From JAKLFA01 sp038222225 (GTDB lineage: Bacteria; Omnitrophota; Gorgyraeia; Zapsychrales; JANLHA01): 14,763 nt of DNA. Below the pieces are notes generated by a model that was given only the letters and a program-made list of their open reading frames with translations, was not told where the DNA came from and ran no database searches. The position numbers and the translations under genes are program-made. Each line of letters opens with the position of its first letter. Positions within the stretch are counted from its first letter, which is position 1. The stretch lies in assembly GCA_038222225.1 (NCBI GenBank), contig JBBRHV010000056.1:1-14763 (forward strand), read 5' to 3'. Positions 14,382 through 14,763 of the stretch are shown piece by piece.

Positions 14382-14763
14382 ATGAGAATGAATCGAAAAG
14401 GGTTTACATTGGTTGAGATTATGATCGTTGTTGCGATCATTGCTCTGTTGGCGATCATTGCGATCCCCAACCTTTTGAGAGCTAAGATCTCAGCAAACGA
14501 TGCGTTGGCAAAGACGACGTTGAGAACTTTGTCCACGGCAGCAGAAACGTTTGCCACGGCCAACGATGGGACGTATCCAGCATCAGAAGCTGCTTTAACC
14601 GGGGCTACACCGCGATACATCAACAGAGGGTATGAAGGTAAAACAGTTGCTGGTTTTACGTATACAGCAACATGGGGTCCGGGAACGTATACGTTCACGG
14701 CGACACCGGTTCGTGTCGGAACATCTGGAACGGCAACATTTTCAATTTCAACAGGAGCAATCC
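14382..14763 (+). CDS. Type IV prepilin / GspG-like pseudopilin, 3' end outside window
   Basis: The frame is open to the end of the window, giving 127 residues without a stop. The class III signal is textbook: short basic leader MRMNRKG, then F-T-L-V-E. Prepilin peptidase should cut after G7 and methylate F8 (+1), and Glu12 is the conserved E5 of the mature protein. A hydrophobic assembly helix follows (about 8-30, IMIVVAIIALLAIIAIPNLL). The rest is an alpha-helical spine and a Thr/Gly/Tyr-rich beta region (FTYTATW, GTYTFTATP), as in short GspG-like pilins. No cysteine is seen, so a disulfide D-loop of the PilA type is unlikely in the visible part. ATG 14382 is chosen because AAGGAG ends six nt before it; ATG 14388 is too far. 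Expression appears to be gated by the upstream c-di-GMP riboswitch. Major pilin versus pseudopilin cannot be decided. Confidence 0.93.
   Translation, partial: MRMNRKGFTLVEIMIVVAIIALLAIIAIPNLLRAKISANDALAKTTLRTLSTAAETFATANDGTYPASEAALTGATPRYINRGYEGKTVAGFTYTATWGPGTYTFTATPVRVGTSGTATFSISTGAI

Noticed and set aside
14276..14698. A 140-codon open frame on the minus strand across the pilin gene.
   Set aside because: It is antisense to a clear prepilin with a strong ribosome binding site, and its translation shows no domain.
1..14763. CRISPR arrays, tRNA/rRNA genes, transposases or insertion-sequence ends.
   Set aside because: I saw no regularly spaced direct repeats, no tRNA-like cloverleaf, and no mobile-element coding frames; all sizeable frames belong to the genes listed.

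Overview
The window is a stretch of bacterial chromosome in which every supported gene lies on the + strand. It holds a cell-elongation block followed by a type IV pilus / type II secretion-like block. A Gram-negative (diderm) organism is suggested by a complete MreB-MreC-MreD-PBP2-RodA set, a Sec-exported periplasmic coiled-coil protein and a type IV prepilin. The layout (pilB-like duplication, pilC, coiled-coil gene, short GspG-like pilin) and the style of the proteins remind me of uncultivated PVC-related lineages such as Omnitrophota. That is recognition from memory, not a computed placement.

Layout. Positions 1-270 are the 3' end of a gene that starts outside the window and ends in a small beta-rich domain. 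It overlaps by one base (TAATG) with aroA (270-1559), the EPSP synthase of the shikimate pathway. A promoter at about 1595-1623 then starts the elongasome operon: mreB (1716-2789), mreC (2814-3599), mreD (3618-4103), mrdA/PBP2 (4079-5794, overlapping mreD by 25 nt) and rodA (5803-6909). These encode the actin-like scaffold, the periplasmic linker, the membrane partner, the peptidoglycan transpeptidase and the SEDS glycosyltransferase of sidewall growth.

A second promoter (about 6948-6976) precedes three consecutive genes of the GspE/PilB family: a stand-alone N-terminal domain of 149 residues (7011-7460), then two full-length ATPases (7464-9200 and about 9208-10929). A third promoter region (about 10957-10984) leads to the inner-membrane platform protein PilC/GspF (11025-12233) and a 565-residue secreted coiled-coil protein of unknown function (12243-13940).

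The 441-nt gap 13941-14381 is the most informative non-coding part. It holds a near-consensus sigma70 promoter (13964-13993), a class I c-di-GMP (GEMM-I) riboswitch aptamer (about 14029-14136), and an intrinsic terminator (14159-14190). The whole 5' arm of that terminator can instead pair, over ten consecutive base pairs, with the conserved core of the aptamer. Beyond the terminator lies a second possible promoter with a perfect 6-bp inverted repeat between its -35 and -10 elements. The pilin gene (14382 onward) follows with a strong ribosome binding site and runs off the window.

How it fits together. PilB-type ATPases drive PilC, which assembles pilin. The ATPases and the stand-alone protein carry MshEN/GspE_N regions, a fold known in some members to bind c-di-GMP, and pilin transcription appears to be gated by a c-di-GMP riboswitch. 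The second messenger could therefore act on both motor and pilin supply. From the structure I predict an OFF switch (c-di-GMP bound, terminator forms). This is an inference from base pairing only.
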